NCBI RefSeq assembly: GCF_003545815.1 | Contig: NZ_PDUW01000004.1 | Coordinates: forward strand, 186,001-250,000 | Direction of reading: 5' to 3' | DNA length: 64,000 nt | Origin: Pusillimonas caeni | Lineage (GTDB): Bacteria > Pseudomonadota > Gammaproteobacteria > Burkholderiales > Burkholderiaceae_B | Notes under the pieces: generated by a model | The model's database searches: none | Told to the model about the DNA's origin: nothing | What the model saw: only the letters and a program-made list of their open reading frames with translations | Shown here: positions 56,275 through 64,000 of the stretch, in pieces | How positions within the stretch are numbered: the first letter of the stretch is position 1 | Layout of the letters: each line of letters begins with the position of its first letter | Position numbers and translations under genes: made by a program

Positions 56275-57207
56275 CTACCCCTTCAAAGTTTCCAAAGTTG
56301 ACTGGAGCGACGCCGGGTCGCTGATGGACAGGCCGACCAGATCGCGGTCGATGCGCTTGACCAGGCCGGAAAGCACCTTGCCCGGCCCGCATTCGATCAC
56401 GTGGGTGACGCCCTGCGCCTTCATGAACTGGATCGTCTCGACCCAGCGAACCGGATGCCAGGCCTGGCGCACCAGCGCGTCCTTGATGGCCGCCGGGTCG
56501 CTGACGCTGGCCACGTCGACGTTGTTGACCAGCGGGATCCGGGGAGCCTCGACCTGGATGCCCGCCAGGGCCTGCGCGAGTTTTTCGGCCGCAGGCTGAA
56601 GCAGGCTGGAATGGAAGGGCGCCGACACCGGCAGCATCAGGGCCCGTTTTGCGCCGGCCTCTTTGGCCAGTTCGCAGGCACGCTCGACGGCTGCCTTGTG
56701 CCCGGCGATGACGACCTGGGCGGGCGCATTGAAGTTGACGGCCTCGACGACCTCACCCTGGGCGGCCTGCGCGCACACCGAACGCACCGTGTCGTCGTCC
56801 AGGCCCAGCACCGCGGCCATGCCGCCCTGCCCCACCGGCACGGCCTGCTGCATGGCATCGGCGCGGATGCGCACCAGCTTCACGGCGTCGCTCAGTTCGA
56901 GCGACCCCGCCGCGGCCAGCGCCGAGTATTCGCCCAGGCTATGGCCCGCGACCCAGGACGGCTCCTGCCCGCCCGCCTGCCGCCAGGCGCGGTACATCGC
57001 CACGGCCGAGGCCAGCATGACAGGCTGGGTATTGGTGGTGAGATTGAGTTCTTCGGCCGGGCCCGCGCTGATGAGCGAAGAAAGGTCCTGGCCCAGCGCA
57101 TCGCTGGCCTGCGCCATCGTGTCGGACACGACGGCATCCTGCGCCCAGGCATCGAGCATGCCGACCGCCTGGGACCCCTGCCCCGGGAAAACAAAAGCAA
57201 TTTTCAT
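56275..57207 (-). CDS. fabD: Malonyl-CoA:ACP transacylase
   Basis: 310 residues. N-terminal FVFPGQGSQAVGM and nucleophile Ser in VAGHSLGEYSAL, plus the late catalytic His region SAPFHSSLLQPA. It loads malonate onto ACP. It lies 21 nt after fabH. Confidence 0.97.
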   Translation of the reverse strand: MKIAFVFPGQGSQAVGMLDAWAQDAVVSDTMAQASDALGQDLSSLISAGPAEELNLTTNTQPVMLASAVAMYRAWRQAGGQEPSWVAGHSLGEYSALAAAGSLELSDAVKLVRIRADAMQQAVPVGQGGMAAVLGLDDDTVRSVCAQAAQGEVVEAVNFNAPAQVVIAGHKAAVERACELAKEAGAKRALMLPVSAPFHSSLLQPAAEKLAQALAGIQVEAPRIPLVNNVDVASVSDPAAIKDALVRQAWHPVRWVETIQFMKAQGVTHVIECGPGKVLSGLVKRIDRDLVGLSISDPASLQSTLETLKG

Positions 57208-57228
57208 GGTTTTTATCTACGGCTGTGT

Positions 57229-58203
57229 TTACATTCTGACCAGCACGGAACCCCAGGTAAAGCCGCCGCCGACGCCCTGCATGAGCACCAGATCCCCCTC
57301 TTTGATCCGGCCGTCGCGACGCGCCGCGTCCAGGGCCAGCGGCACACTGGCGGCCGAGGTGTTGGCGTGCTTGTCCAGGGTAATGATAACTTTTTCGGGC
57401 GCGATGCCCAGCTTGCGGCTCAGGAAGTTGAGGATGCGCACATTGGCCTGGTGGGGCACCATCCAGTCGATCTCGTCCAGCGAGACGCCGGCCTGCTCGC
57501 ACACCTCGTGCGCGGACTGCACAAGCGAATTGACCGCAAGCTTGAAGACCGCCTGTCCGTCCATCCGGAGAAAGGGATCGCCCACCACTTCGCCGCTGGC
57601 CACGTTGCCGGCGGCGTAGAGGATGCCCATATGACTGCCGTCGGCATTGAGCCGCGTGCCGATGATGCCCGGATGCTCGGAGGCTTTCAGCACCACGGCG
57701 CCGGCCCCGTCGCCGAACAGCACGCAAGTGCGCCGGTCGTTCCAGTCGAGTATGGTCGAAAACACCTCGGCGCCGATGACCAGGGCGTTGCGCGCCTGGC
57801 CCGAGCGGATGAAGGCATTGGCCGTGGTCAAGGCATAGACGAAGCCGCTGCACACCGCCTGCACGTCGAAGGCGGGGCAGCCCTGGATGCCGAGATTCGC
57901 CTGAACCAGGCAGGCCGTGCTGGGAAAGATGTAATCGGGCGTGGAGGTGGCGACGATGATGAGATCGACGTCCTGCGGCGCCAGGCCGGCATCTTCGAGA
58001 GCCATGCGAGCGGCCTCGGTGGCCAGCTTGCTGGATGTCGTGCCCGGATCGGCAATATGGCGCTGGCGGATTCCGGTGCGCTCGACGATCCATTCGTCGG
58101 ACGTTTCGACGTTGCGCGCGGCCAGCTCGGCGGCCAGCTCGTCGTTGGAGACGGCCCTGGGCGGCAGACAAGAACCCGACCCGATTATCCTTGCATAAGA
58201 CAT
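57229..58203 (-). CDS. fabH: Beta-ketoacyl-ACP synthase III
   Basis: 324 residues. Cys in [14 protein letters not shown], His in [11 protein letters not shown] and Asn in [10 protein letters not shown] form the FabH triad. It starts fatty-acid synthesis from acetyl-CoA. ATG 58203 ([11 protein letters not shown]) chosen; an in-frame ATG at 58215 would overlap plsX. Confidence 0.96.
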   Translation of the reverse strand: MSYARIIGSGSCLPPRAVSNDELAAELAARNVETSDEWIVERTGIRQRHIADPGTTSSKLATEAARMALEDAGLAPQDVDLIIVATSTPDYIFPSTACLVQANLGIQGCPAFDVQAVCSGFVYALTTANAFIRSGQARNALVIGAEVFSTILDWNDRRTCVLFGDGAGAVVLKASEHPGIIGTRLNADGSHMGILYAAGNVASGEVVGDPFLRMDGQAVFKLAVNSLVQSAHEVCEQAGVSLDEIDWMVPHQANVRILNFLSRKLGIAPEKVIITLDKHANTSAASVPLALDAARRDGRIKEGDLVLMQGVGGGFTWGSVLVRM

Positions 58204-58214
58204 ATCTGCTTCCA

Positions 58215-59306
58215 TCAAGCGCCCGGCTTGTAGGGACTTGAAAGTTCGTGGGAAATCTTCGCGGTCTGGTCGGCGGCGGCCTGCAGGCTCTGGCGAAGAT
58301 GATCGACCGTGGCGGTGGTTCCCGCCAGCAGTCCATTGTGCACGGCCTCGCGCGCCCGGACGAGGGCATTGCCGAACGCATAGGCGTCGGCCGAGCCGTG
58401 GCTTTTGATGACGATACCACGCAAGCCCAGCAGCGCGGCCCCGTTGTAGCGCCGGTTGTCGACTTTGTCGCGGAACCGGTTGAGAACGGGCCGGGCGATG
58501 GCGCCGGCGGCCATGGAAAGCACGTCGCGCTTGAACTCGGCATGCATCATCTGGCTGACCATGCGGGCCAGGCCTTCGATGGACTTGAGCACCACGTTGC
58601 CGACGAAGCCGTCGCACACGATGACGTCCACCGTGCCCTTGCAGATGTCGTCGCCCTCGACGTTGCCGTAGAAGTTCAGGCCGCTGCCGCGCAGCAGTTC
58701 GGCCGCCTGCTTGACGACCTCGTTGCCTTTGATGACTTCTTCGCCGATGTTCAGCAGGCCGACCGTGGGCCGCTCATTGCCGTACAGGGCGGTGACCAGG
58801 GCCGTGCCCATGATGGCGAACTGCAGCAGGTGCTCGGCGGTGCAATCGACGTTGGCGCCCAGATCGAGCATGGTGGTGGCGCCGCCCTTCTGGTTCGGAA
58901 TGGAGGTGGCGATGGCCGGGCGGTCGATGCCGTCGAGCGTCTTGAGCACGTAGCGCGAAATGGCCATCCAGGCGCCGGTGTTGCCCGCCGAGACGCAGGC
59001 ATGCGCCCTGCCGTCCTTGACGGACTGCACGGCCACGCGCATGGAAGAATCTTTCTTGCGCCGCAACGCGACCTCGACCGGATCGTCCATCGTGACGACC
59101 TCGGACGCCGGCAACAGCTCGAACCAGTCAGTGCGCGTGCACCCCAGCCCATCGAGCTGGGACTGGATGGCCGCCGTGTCGCCCGTGAGCAGGAAACAGG
59201 TATCAGGATGGCGCTGGGCAATCTGATACGCCGCGGCCACCGTGACCGGCAAGCCGACATCTCCCCCCATGCAGTCGATGGCGATTCGTATCGGAGCTGT
59301 CGACAT
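58215..59306 (-). CDS. plsX: Phosphate acyltransferase PlsX
   Basis: 363 residues. [17 protein letters not shown] and [14 protein letters not shown] are family signatures. It converts acyl-ACP to acyl-phosphate for phospholipid synthesis. The frame also has TTG one codon earlier, but ATG 59306 is preferred. It sits between rpmF and fabH, the classic order. Confidence 0.95.
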   Translation of the reverse strand: MSTAPIRIAIDCMGGDVGLPVTVAAAYQIAQRHPDTCFLLTGDTAAIQSQLDGLGCTRTDWFELLPASEVVTMDDPVEVALRRKKDSSMRVAVQSVKDGRAHACVSAGNTGAWMAISRYVLKTLDGIDRPAIATSIPNQKGGATTMLDLGANVDCTAEHLLQFAIMGTALVTALYGNERPTVGLLNIGEEVIKGNEVVKQAAELLRGSGLNFYGNVEGDDICKGTVDVIVCDGFVGNVVLKSIEGLARMVSQMMHAEFKRDVLSMAAGAIARPVLNRFRDKVDNRRYNGAALLGLRGIVIKSHGSADAYAFGNALVRAREAVHNGLLAGTTATVDHLRQSLQAAADQTAKISHELSSPYKPGA

Positions 59307-59349
59307 CAAGCGCGCAAGCTAGCGAAAAATCGCACTGAGACAGGCTTGA

Positions 59350-59532
59350 TTATTCGTCGTTCTTGGTTTTCAGCACTTTACGGCCGCGATAGAAGCCGTT
59401 GGGGCTGATGTGGTGACGCAGGTGGAGTTCGCCGGTGGTGGGCTCGATGGCCGTGGGCGGCGTGCCCAGGGAATCGTGCGAACGATGCATGCCGCGCTTG
59501 GACGGACTTTTCTTGTTTTGCTGAACAGCCAT
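59350..59532 (-). CDS. rpmF: 50S ribosomal protein L32
   Basis: 60 residues, [20 protein letters not shown] to the [13 protein letters not shown] tail, the Cys-free form of L32. AGGAGTCATC precedes the ATG. It lies between yceD and plsX. Confidence 0.97.
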   Translation of the reverse strand: MAVQQNKKSPSKRGMHRSHDSLGTPPTAIEPTTGELHLRHHISPNGFYRGRKVLKTKNDE

Positions 59533-59592
59533 GATGACTCCTGAAAACGGGGCGCCACTACTGGCGTGTTACCCGCAAAAAATAAAATTAAC

Positions 59593-60126
59593 TCAAATGC
59601 GATCTTTCTTCAGCCGTTCCAGCGCCGCGAACGGCGATGGACGCTCGGCATCGGTTTCCGGCTCGCCAGACGGCTCGGACATGCCGGGCGCGGATGGACA
59701 AACATCGTGCTTGGGCACCGAAGGCAGACTCAGGATGAGCTCGTCTTCGATGAGTTCCAGCACGTCGAAACGCGTCGAACCGACAATACGCTCGATTTCC
59801 TCATCGTCGCCTTCGAGGTCGGACGGGCTGCGCACGATCTCGAGGCGATTGTCGACCTGCAGAGGCAATACAAACGGCTGCAGGCAGCGCTGGCACTCGA
59901 GCGTGACCTCGGCCTGGGCCTGCACCTCGATGAAGCGCCTGCCCGCCGCCGTACCCTCGCCTTGCAAAGACCACTGCACCTGCGTATCGGCCTGCCGCGG
60001 CAAGCCCGCGGTCAGGCGCTCAAAACCCGCCAAGGCATGCCGGCCCGAAAGCCTTGTGCCCTGCTCACTGCCATGGCTCTTGGCACCCGAAGCCGTAAGC
60101 GCAAAAAGGTCGACCACATCGCGCAT
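59593..60126 (-). CDS. yceD: YceD family 23S rRNA accumulation protein (DUF177)
   Basis: 177 residues from ATG 60126, preceded by GGGGAT; a GTG four codons earlier (60138) is also possible. The core is AEVTLECQRCLQPFVLPL with the paired cysteines, then the acidic ELIEDELILSLPSVPKH. It is cotranscribed with rpmF and affects 23S rRNA levels in E. coli and plants. Confidence 0.88.
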   Translation of the reverse strand: MRDVVDLFALTASGAKSHGSEQGTRLSGRHALAGFERLTAGLPRQADTQVQWSLQGEGTAAGRRFIEVQAQAEVTLECQRCLQPFVLPLQVDNRLEIVRSPSDLEGDDEEIERIVGSTRFDVLELIEDELILSLPSVPKHDVCPSAPGMSEPSGEPETDAERPSPFAALERLKKDRI

Positions 60127-60216
60127 GCCTATCCCCACTCTGATGCTAGCAATACAAACGGCAAGTAAGCAAAAAGCGCCGGCAAAGCCAAAAAACGAAA
60201 GCTAAGAAAACATTAG

Positions 60217-60246
60217 ATAATAACGCTTTCCGGCTTATCCAGTCAA
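60217..60246 (-). promoter_or_regulatory. Sigma-70 promoter for the yceD-rpmF-plsX-fab operon
   Basis: Minus strand TTGACT (60246-60241), 18-nt spacer, TATTAT (60222-60217), about 90 nt before yceD. Nearly consensus and placed in the gap shared with divergent maf. Confidence 0.65.
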
Positions 60247-60280
60247 ACGCCACACCGCGTCATCACACCAGATCCAGCCC

Positions 60281-60868
60281 ATGCGTCTCATCCTTGCATC
60301 CAGTTCCCGCTACCGGCACGAAATGCTGTCCCGGCTGCGCGTCCCGTTTACAGCCGTCTCGCCCGACGTCGACGAAACACCTTTGCCCGGCGAAACACCC
60401 GCGGCCCTCTCGCTGCGGCTTTCCCGGGCCAAGGCGGAAGCGGTCTGCGCGCAGCATCCGGGCGCCGTGGTGATCGGCTCCGACCAGGTGGCGACCGTGG
60501 ACGGCGCCCCCATCGGCAAGCCGGGCAGCTTCGAGCGCGCCCGCGAGCAGCTGCGCATGCTGAGCGGCCGAACGGTGGAGTTCCACAGCGCCCTGTGCGT
60601 GCACGACGGCGAACGCCATGAACTGGAAGACGTCATTACCCGCTGCGTATTCCGCACCCTGAGCAACCGCGAAATCGACACTTACCTGCATCACGAAAAA
60701 CCCTTCGACACGGCCGGCAGCGCCAAGGCCGAGGGCCTGGGCATCGCGCTGATGGACGCCATGCACAGCGACGACCCCACCGCCATCATCGGCTTGCCGC
60801 TGATCGCCCTTTGCCGCATGTTACGCTCTTTTGGTATCGATCCCATTACACACGGCGCACAGGCATGA
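60281..60868 (+). CDS. Maf family nucleotide pyrophosphatase (YceF type)
   Basis: 195 residues. N-terminal LILASSSRYRHEMLSRL and VVIGSDQVATVDG are Maf signatures; the residues resemble the YceF (7-methyl-GTP) subgroup, though that assignment is by memory. It sanitises modified nucleotides. It overlaps the next gene by 4 nt. Confidence 0.9.
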   Translation: MRLILASSSRYRHEMLSRLRVPFTAVSPDVDETPLPGETPAALSLRLSRAKAEAVCAQHPGAVVIGSDQVATVDGAPIGKPGSFERAREQLRMLSGRTVEFHSALCVHDGERHELEDVITRCVFRTLSNREIDTYLHHEKPFDTAGSAKAEGLGIALMDAMHSDDPTAIIGLPLIALCRMLRSFGIDPITHGAQA

Positions 60869-61581
60869 AAACCAGCGGAACCCTGCACCTGATCCCCGTC
60901 GGCCTGGGCGACGCCCCCGCATCGGTCTGGCTGCCCACGGCCGTCCAGGAACTGGCCGGCCGGCTCACCACCTACATCGCCGAAAACGCCAAGACGGCGC
61001 GCGCCTTCCTGAAGCTGGTCGGCACGGCCGCGCCGCTGCAGGAGATCACCATCCACACCCTGAGCCCCAAGACCGATGCGCGCGAGATCCGCCAGTGGCT
61101 GGCCGGGGCCGCCCGGGGGCAGGAAATCGGCCTGGTTTCCGAGGCCGGCTGCCCCGCCGTGGCCGACCCCGGCGCCAAGGTGGCCGCCCTGGCCCATGAG
61201 ATGGGCATACGGGTCGCTCCGTGGGTGGGCCCCTCATCCATTCTGCTGGCGCTGATGGCCAGCGGCCTGGACGGCCAGCGCTTTGCCTTCCATGGCTATG
61301 CGCCGGTCGAGCCCGGCGAGCGCGCCAAGCGCCTGAAGCAATGGGAGGCCGAATCGCGCAAGCAGAGCCAAAGCCAGATACTGATCGAGACGCCCTATCG
61401 CAACGACGCCATGTTCAATACGCTGAAACAGGCCTTGCAGGGTCACACCCGGCTGTGTGTCGCCCGGTCGCTGACGACAAGCGATGAATGGATACGCACC
61501 CACACCATCGAACACTGGAAGACACTGCCGGCGCCGGACCTCAACAAGAAGCCCGCCATCTTCCTGTTTCTGGCCGGCTGA
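60865..61581 (+). CDS. SAM-dependent methyltransferase, tetrapyrrole-methylase (RsmI-like) family
   Basis: 238 residues. GTLHLIPVGLGD, EIGLVSEAGCPAVADPGAKV and WVGPSSILLALMASGL are RsmI/TP_methylase blocks. It resembles RsmI (16S rRNA C1402 2'-O-methylation) but is shorter and lacks its C-terminal extension, so it may be a paralogue. ATG 60865 overlaps the maf stop. Confidence 0.82.
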   Translation: MKTSGTLHLIPVGLGDAPASVWLPTAVQELAGRLTTYIAENAKTARAFLKLVGTAAPLQEITIHTLSPKTDAREIRQWLAGAARGQEIGLVSEAGCPAVADPGAKVAALAHEMGIRVAPWVGPSSILLALMASGLDGQRFAFHGYAPVEPGERAKRLKQWEAESRKQSQSQILIETPYRNDAMFNTLKQALQGHTRLCVARSLTTSDEWIRTHTIEHWKTLPAPDLNKKPAIFLFLAG

Positions 61582-61586
61582 CGCCC

Positions 61587-62402
61587 ATGATTCTTCAGCC
61601 GAGCGCCGCGACTACATCCCGATACGCCGCCGGCCTCGCCGCGGCGGCCTGCGCATTGCTCGTCGGCTGCGCCGGGGCTCCCAAGAGCCCGCCCCGGCTC
61701 GAAATCGACCGCAGCATCCAGGCCCAGAGCCAGAACAGCCGGGTCGAGTTCGTCGTGCTGCACTATACCTCGGCCTCGAACGAGCGCTCGCTCGAATTGC
61801 TGTCGCGCCGCAATGTCAGCAGCCACTATCTGATCACCGACGAACCCCGGCCGCGCGTCTACCAGCTGGTGGATGAATCGCGGCGCGCCTGGCATGCCGG
61901 CGTCAGCCAATGGTTCGAGCGCACCGACATGAACTCCGCGTCGATAGGCATAGAAATCGTCAACCCGGGCGGCGCGGGCCTGGACTGGGCGCCCTATTCC
62001 GACGCCCAGATCGAAACGCTGCTCCTGTTGCTGAAAGACATCGTCCAGCGCCACCAGATCAAGGCCTATAACATCGTCGGCCACAGCGACATCGCGCCCC
62101 AGCGCAAGGTGGATCCCGGGCCGCTGTTTCCCTGGAAAAAGCTGGCCGACGCGGGACTTGGCCGCTGGTATGACGAAACCCTGGCCGCCCAATACCGCGG
62201 CGAGTTCGAGCGCAAGGGACTGCCCGACGTGCGCTGGGTTCAGGGCCAACTGGAAAGGCTCGGCTATGACGCGCCCAAGAACGGAAGGTTGGACAAAGCC
62301 ACCCGGAAAGTAATCGCCGCCTTCCAGATGCACTATCGCCCCCGCCTGTACGACGGCCTGCCCGACGCCGAAACGCTGGGCATCCTCAAAAGCCTGCCCT
62401 GA
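61587..62402 (+). CDS. AmiD-type N-acetylmuramoyl-L-alanine amidase lipoprotein
   Basis: 271 residues. The signal peptide ends LLVGC, giving a lipoprotein. Amidase_2 domain (about 45-195) with zinc His in FVVLHYTSAS, Glu in SIGIEIVNPG and His in NIVGHSDIAPQRKVDPG. A C-terminal peptidoglycan-binding domain (WVQGQLERLGYDAPKNGRLD) follows. It cleaves stem peptides from muramic acid. It starts 5 nt after the methyltransferase gene. Confidence 0.9.
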   Translation: MILQPSAATTSRYAAGLAAAACALLVGCAGAPKSPPRLEIDRSIQAQSQNSRVEFVVLHYTSASNERSLELLSRRNVSSHYLITDEPRPRVYQLVDESRRAWHAGVSQWFERTDMNSASIGIEIVNPGGAGLDWAPYSDAQIETLLLLLKDIVQRHQIKAYNIVGHSDIAPQRKVDPGPLFPWKKLADAGLGRWYDETLAAQYRGEFERKGLPDVRWVQGQLERLGYDAPKNGRLDKATRKVIAAFQMHYRPRLYDGLPDAETLGILKSLP

Positions 62403-62453
62403 GCGGCCACTCCGCTCAAAGCCGACGGCCGGGCCGATGACTCGGAATCGGCC
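62401..62453. terminator. Paired hairpins between convergent amidase gene and msrQ
   Basis: GAGCGG-CCACT-CCGCTC at 62401-62417 and GGCCGAT-GACTCGGA-ATCGGCC at 62432-62453. Neither has a T-run; they may mark the ends of the two convergent transcripts. Confidence 0.4.
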
Positions 62454-62469
62454 GACTCGGGACCGATGG

Positions 62470-63174
62470 CTAGGACTTGTCGTTGAGCCGTGCCGGAATC
62501 AGCCGCGTCAGGAGGAGGACGCCCAGCACCGCGCCATACACATAGACTTCCGCGAAGTCGTTCTTGCCGGCCCTCACCAGCCAGAAATGCCAGACGGACA
62601 AGGCGGCGATGGCGTAGATGCTGCGATGCAAGGTGTGCCAGCGCGCGCCGAGCCGGCTCATCCAGCCGCGCGTCGACGTCAGCGCCAGGGCCAGCATGGG
62701 CGCCACGGCCAGCACGCCAATGGCAATGAAGGGGCGCTGCAGGACGTCGTCCCACATGGCGGCCGGCGACATGTCTCTTTCCCAGTATGCCCAGCCCAGC
62801 ACATGGAGGACGGAGTAAAAAAAGGTATACAGGCCCAGCATGCGCCGGCAGCGCAGCAGCGCGGGCTGGCCCAGGTAGCGCCGCAGGGGCGTGACGGCCA
62901 GGGTGAGGCCCAGGGCCACCAGGGCCCAGATGCCCGATGACCGGATCAGGAACTCCGGCGGATTGGCGGTGAGCGCATCGTGAAACCCCAGCCACAGCCA
63001 GCGCATCACGGGATAGAGGCACACGATGAACAGCAGCGGCTTGAAGAACGCGATCTGCCTGGCCGTCCAGCGAGGCCTGGGCGCCGCGCCGACGCCGGGC
63101 CGGATCGCGCCGGTCCGGTCCGCCAGGCCGCCTGCCGGTAGCCCTGCTTCTGTACGGTGGTCGGAGACTCCCAT
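62470..63174 (-). CDS. msrQ: Heme-binding membrane subunit MsrQ
   Basis: 234 residues, about six membrane helices. FYSVLHVLGWAYWERDMS and WHTLHRSIYAIAALSVWHFW hold the heme His residues of the ferric reductase-like domain. It passes quinol electrons to periplasmic MsrP. The N-terminal ~35 residues are variable and ATG 63174 is the first plausible start, 8 nt after msrP. Confidence 0.9.
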   Translation of the reverse strand: MGVSDHRTEAGLPAGGLADRTGAIRPGVGAAPRPRWTARQIAFFKPLLFIVCLYPVMRWLWLGFHDALTANPPEFLIRSSGIWALVALGLTLAVTPLRRYLGQPALLRCRRMLGLYTFFYSVLHVLGWAYWERDMSPAAMWDDVLQRPFIAIGVLAVAPMLALALTSTRGWMSRLGARWHTLHRSIYAIAALSVWHFWLVRAGKNDFAEVYVYGAVLGVLLLTRLIPARLNDKS

Positions 63175-63182
63175 TCTGCGCC

Positions 63183-64000
63183 CTAGTAGTAACGCCGCAG
63201 ATCCATGCCCTGGTACAGCGAGGCGACCTGCTCGGCATAGCCGTTGAACGGCAGGGTTTTTTCCCGCGGCGCGAAGACCCCGGCGCCGATGCGCCTTTCG
63301 GTCGCCTGGCTCCAGCGCGGATGGGGCACGTCGGGATTCACATTGGCGTAGAAGCCGTATTCTTGCGGCGCCACCTTCACCCAGCTGGTCAGGGGCTGCT
63401 CTCGCGTGAATCGTATCTTGACGAGGGACTTGCCCGACTTGAAGCCGTATTTCCAGGGTATGGCCACCCGCAGCGGCGCCCCGTTGGCCGCCGGCAGCGG
63501 CTTGCCATAAACCCCGAACACCAGCAGCGTAAGAGGATGCATGGCCTCGTCCATGCGCAAGGCCTCGACATAAGGCCAATCGATGATGCGGCTGTGCAGG
63601 CCCGGCATCGCCTCGGCCTGCGTCACGGTCGTGAATTCGACGAACCTGGCCTCGCCGGTGGGCTCAGCCTTGCGAATCAGGCTGGCCAGCGGATACCCCA
63701 GCCAGGGAATCACCATGGACCAGGCCTCGACGCAGCGCATGCGATAAACCCGCTCTTCGAGCGGCGCCAGGCGAAGCAGCTCGTCCAGATCGAATGTGCG
63801 CGGCCGGGCCACCTCGCCCTCGACGGAGACCGTCCAGGGCCGGGTCTTGAGTTCACCCCCGTACCGGGCGGGGTCGCCCTTGCCCGTGCCGAACTCATAA
63901 TAATTGTTGTAGGTGGAGACATCGCGCTCGGAAGTCAGGTCGTCGTCGAGATCGTAGGCCGGATTGCGCCCGGCGGACCAGAGTCCGGCCGAATCCGCCG
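63183..64000 (-). CDS. msrP: Periplasmic methionine sulfoxide reductase catalytic subunit MsrP (partial)
   Basis: The C-terminal ~270 residues are present; the start lies beyond 64000. The molybdopterin-binding region [17 protein letters not shown] is visible near the right edge. [20 protein letters not shown] contains the conserved Cys that ligates molybdenum, followed by [16 protein letters not shown]. MsrP repairs oxidised methionines in envelope proteins with MsrQ as electron donor. Confidence 0.93.
   Translation of the reverse strand, partial: ADSAGLWSAGRNPAYDLDDDLTSERDVSTYNNYYEFGTGKGDPARYGGELKTRPWTVSVEGEVARPRTFDLDELLRLAPLEERVYRMRCVEAWSMVIPWLGYPLASLIRKAEPTGEARFVEFTTVTQAEAMPGLHSRIIDWPYVEALRMDEAMHPLTLLVFGVYGKPLPAANGAPLRVAIPWKYGFKSGKSLVKIRFTREQPLTSWVKVAPQEYGFYANVNPDVPHPRWSQATERRIGAGVFAPREKTLPFNGYAEQVASLYQGMDLRRYY

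Overview
This is a 64 kb chromosomal stretch of a GC-rich betaproteobacterium. The protein sequences and gene order best fit the Alcaligenaceae (the Bordetella / Achromobacter / Pusillimonas neighbourhood). That placement rests on family recognition from memory, not on a search. Gene density is high, coding is on both strands in long runs, and nearly everything is core housekeeping. No tRNA, rRNA, CRISPR array, prophage or complete insertion sequence was seen.

Layout. 1-8.5 kb: the start of an FKBP-type isomerase (minus strand), radC, a palindrome-rich gap, L31 type B, a GT39-like membrane glycosyltransferase coupled to a MATE exporter, CFA synthase, a Bcr/CflA exporter, then rpmB-rpmG. 8.5-21.3 kb (plus strand): leuS-lptE-holA, proA-hemJ-THUMP methyltransferase, a 63-residue unknown protein behind a palindrome-flanked promoter, an RDD protein, a degenerate acyl-CoA-synthetase-like gene, gamma carbonic anhydrase, hslO and an orphan TadE-like gene. 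21.3-29.6 kb (minus): thioesterase, scoA-scoB, aminopeptidase P, pyrG-kdsA-eno-ftsB. 29.8-38.5 kb: ETF-ubiquinone oxidoreductase, a VOC protein, acs, a UMF1-type transporter coupled to a GlcG/HbpS-like protein, an NlpC/P60 lipoprotein, a small DUF2325 gene behind a perfect Fur-like box, and a CysB-type regulator. 38.6-44 kb: lptF diverging from pepA-holC, a Bax-inhibitor-1 protein and an enolase-superfamily enzyme.

44-60.1 kb is one long minus-strand series, read in transcription order as yceD-rpmF-plsX-fabH-fabD-fabG-acpP-fabF-ygfX-rpoE-rseA-rseB-degP, a terminator, then lepA-lepB-rnc-era-recO-PIN. It places fatty-acid synthesis, the sigma-E envelope-stress module, protein export and RNA processing side by side. 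A good sigma-70 promoter lies in front of yceD. 60.3-64 kb holds maf and a tetrapyrrole-methylase-family gene, an AmiD-like amidase, and msrQ plus part of msrP.

Most unusual points: a 32-bp-arm inverted repeat after radC; a single-base frameshift in pepA; an acyl-CoA synthetase homologue lacking its C-terminal lid and its ATP-binding residues; a RecO apparently missing its middle; a -10 box between two copies of the palindrome GGGTTAACCC; a Fur-type operator for the DUF2325 gene; and a dispersed palindromic repeat that doubles as a terminator. I did not find a clearly new multi-gene system.
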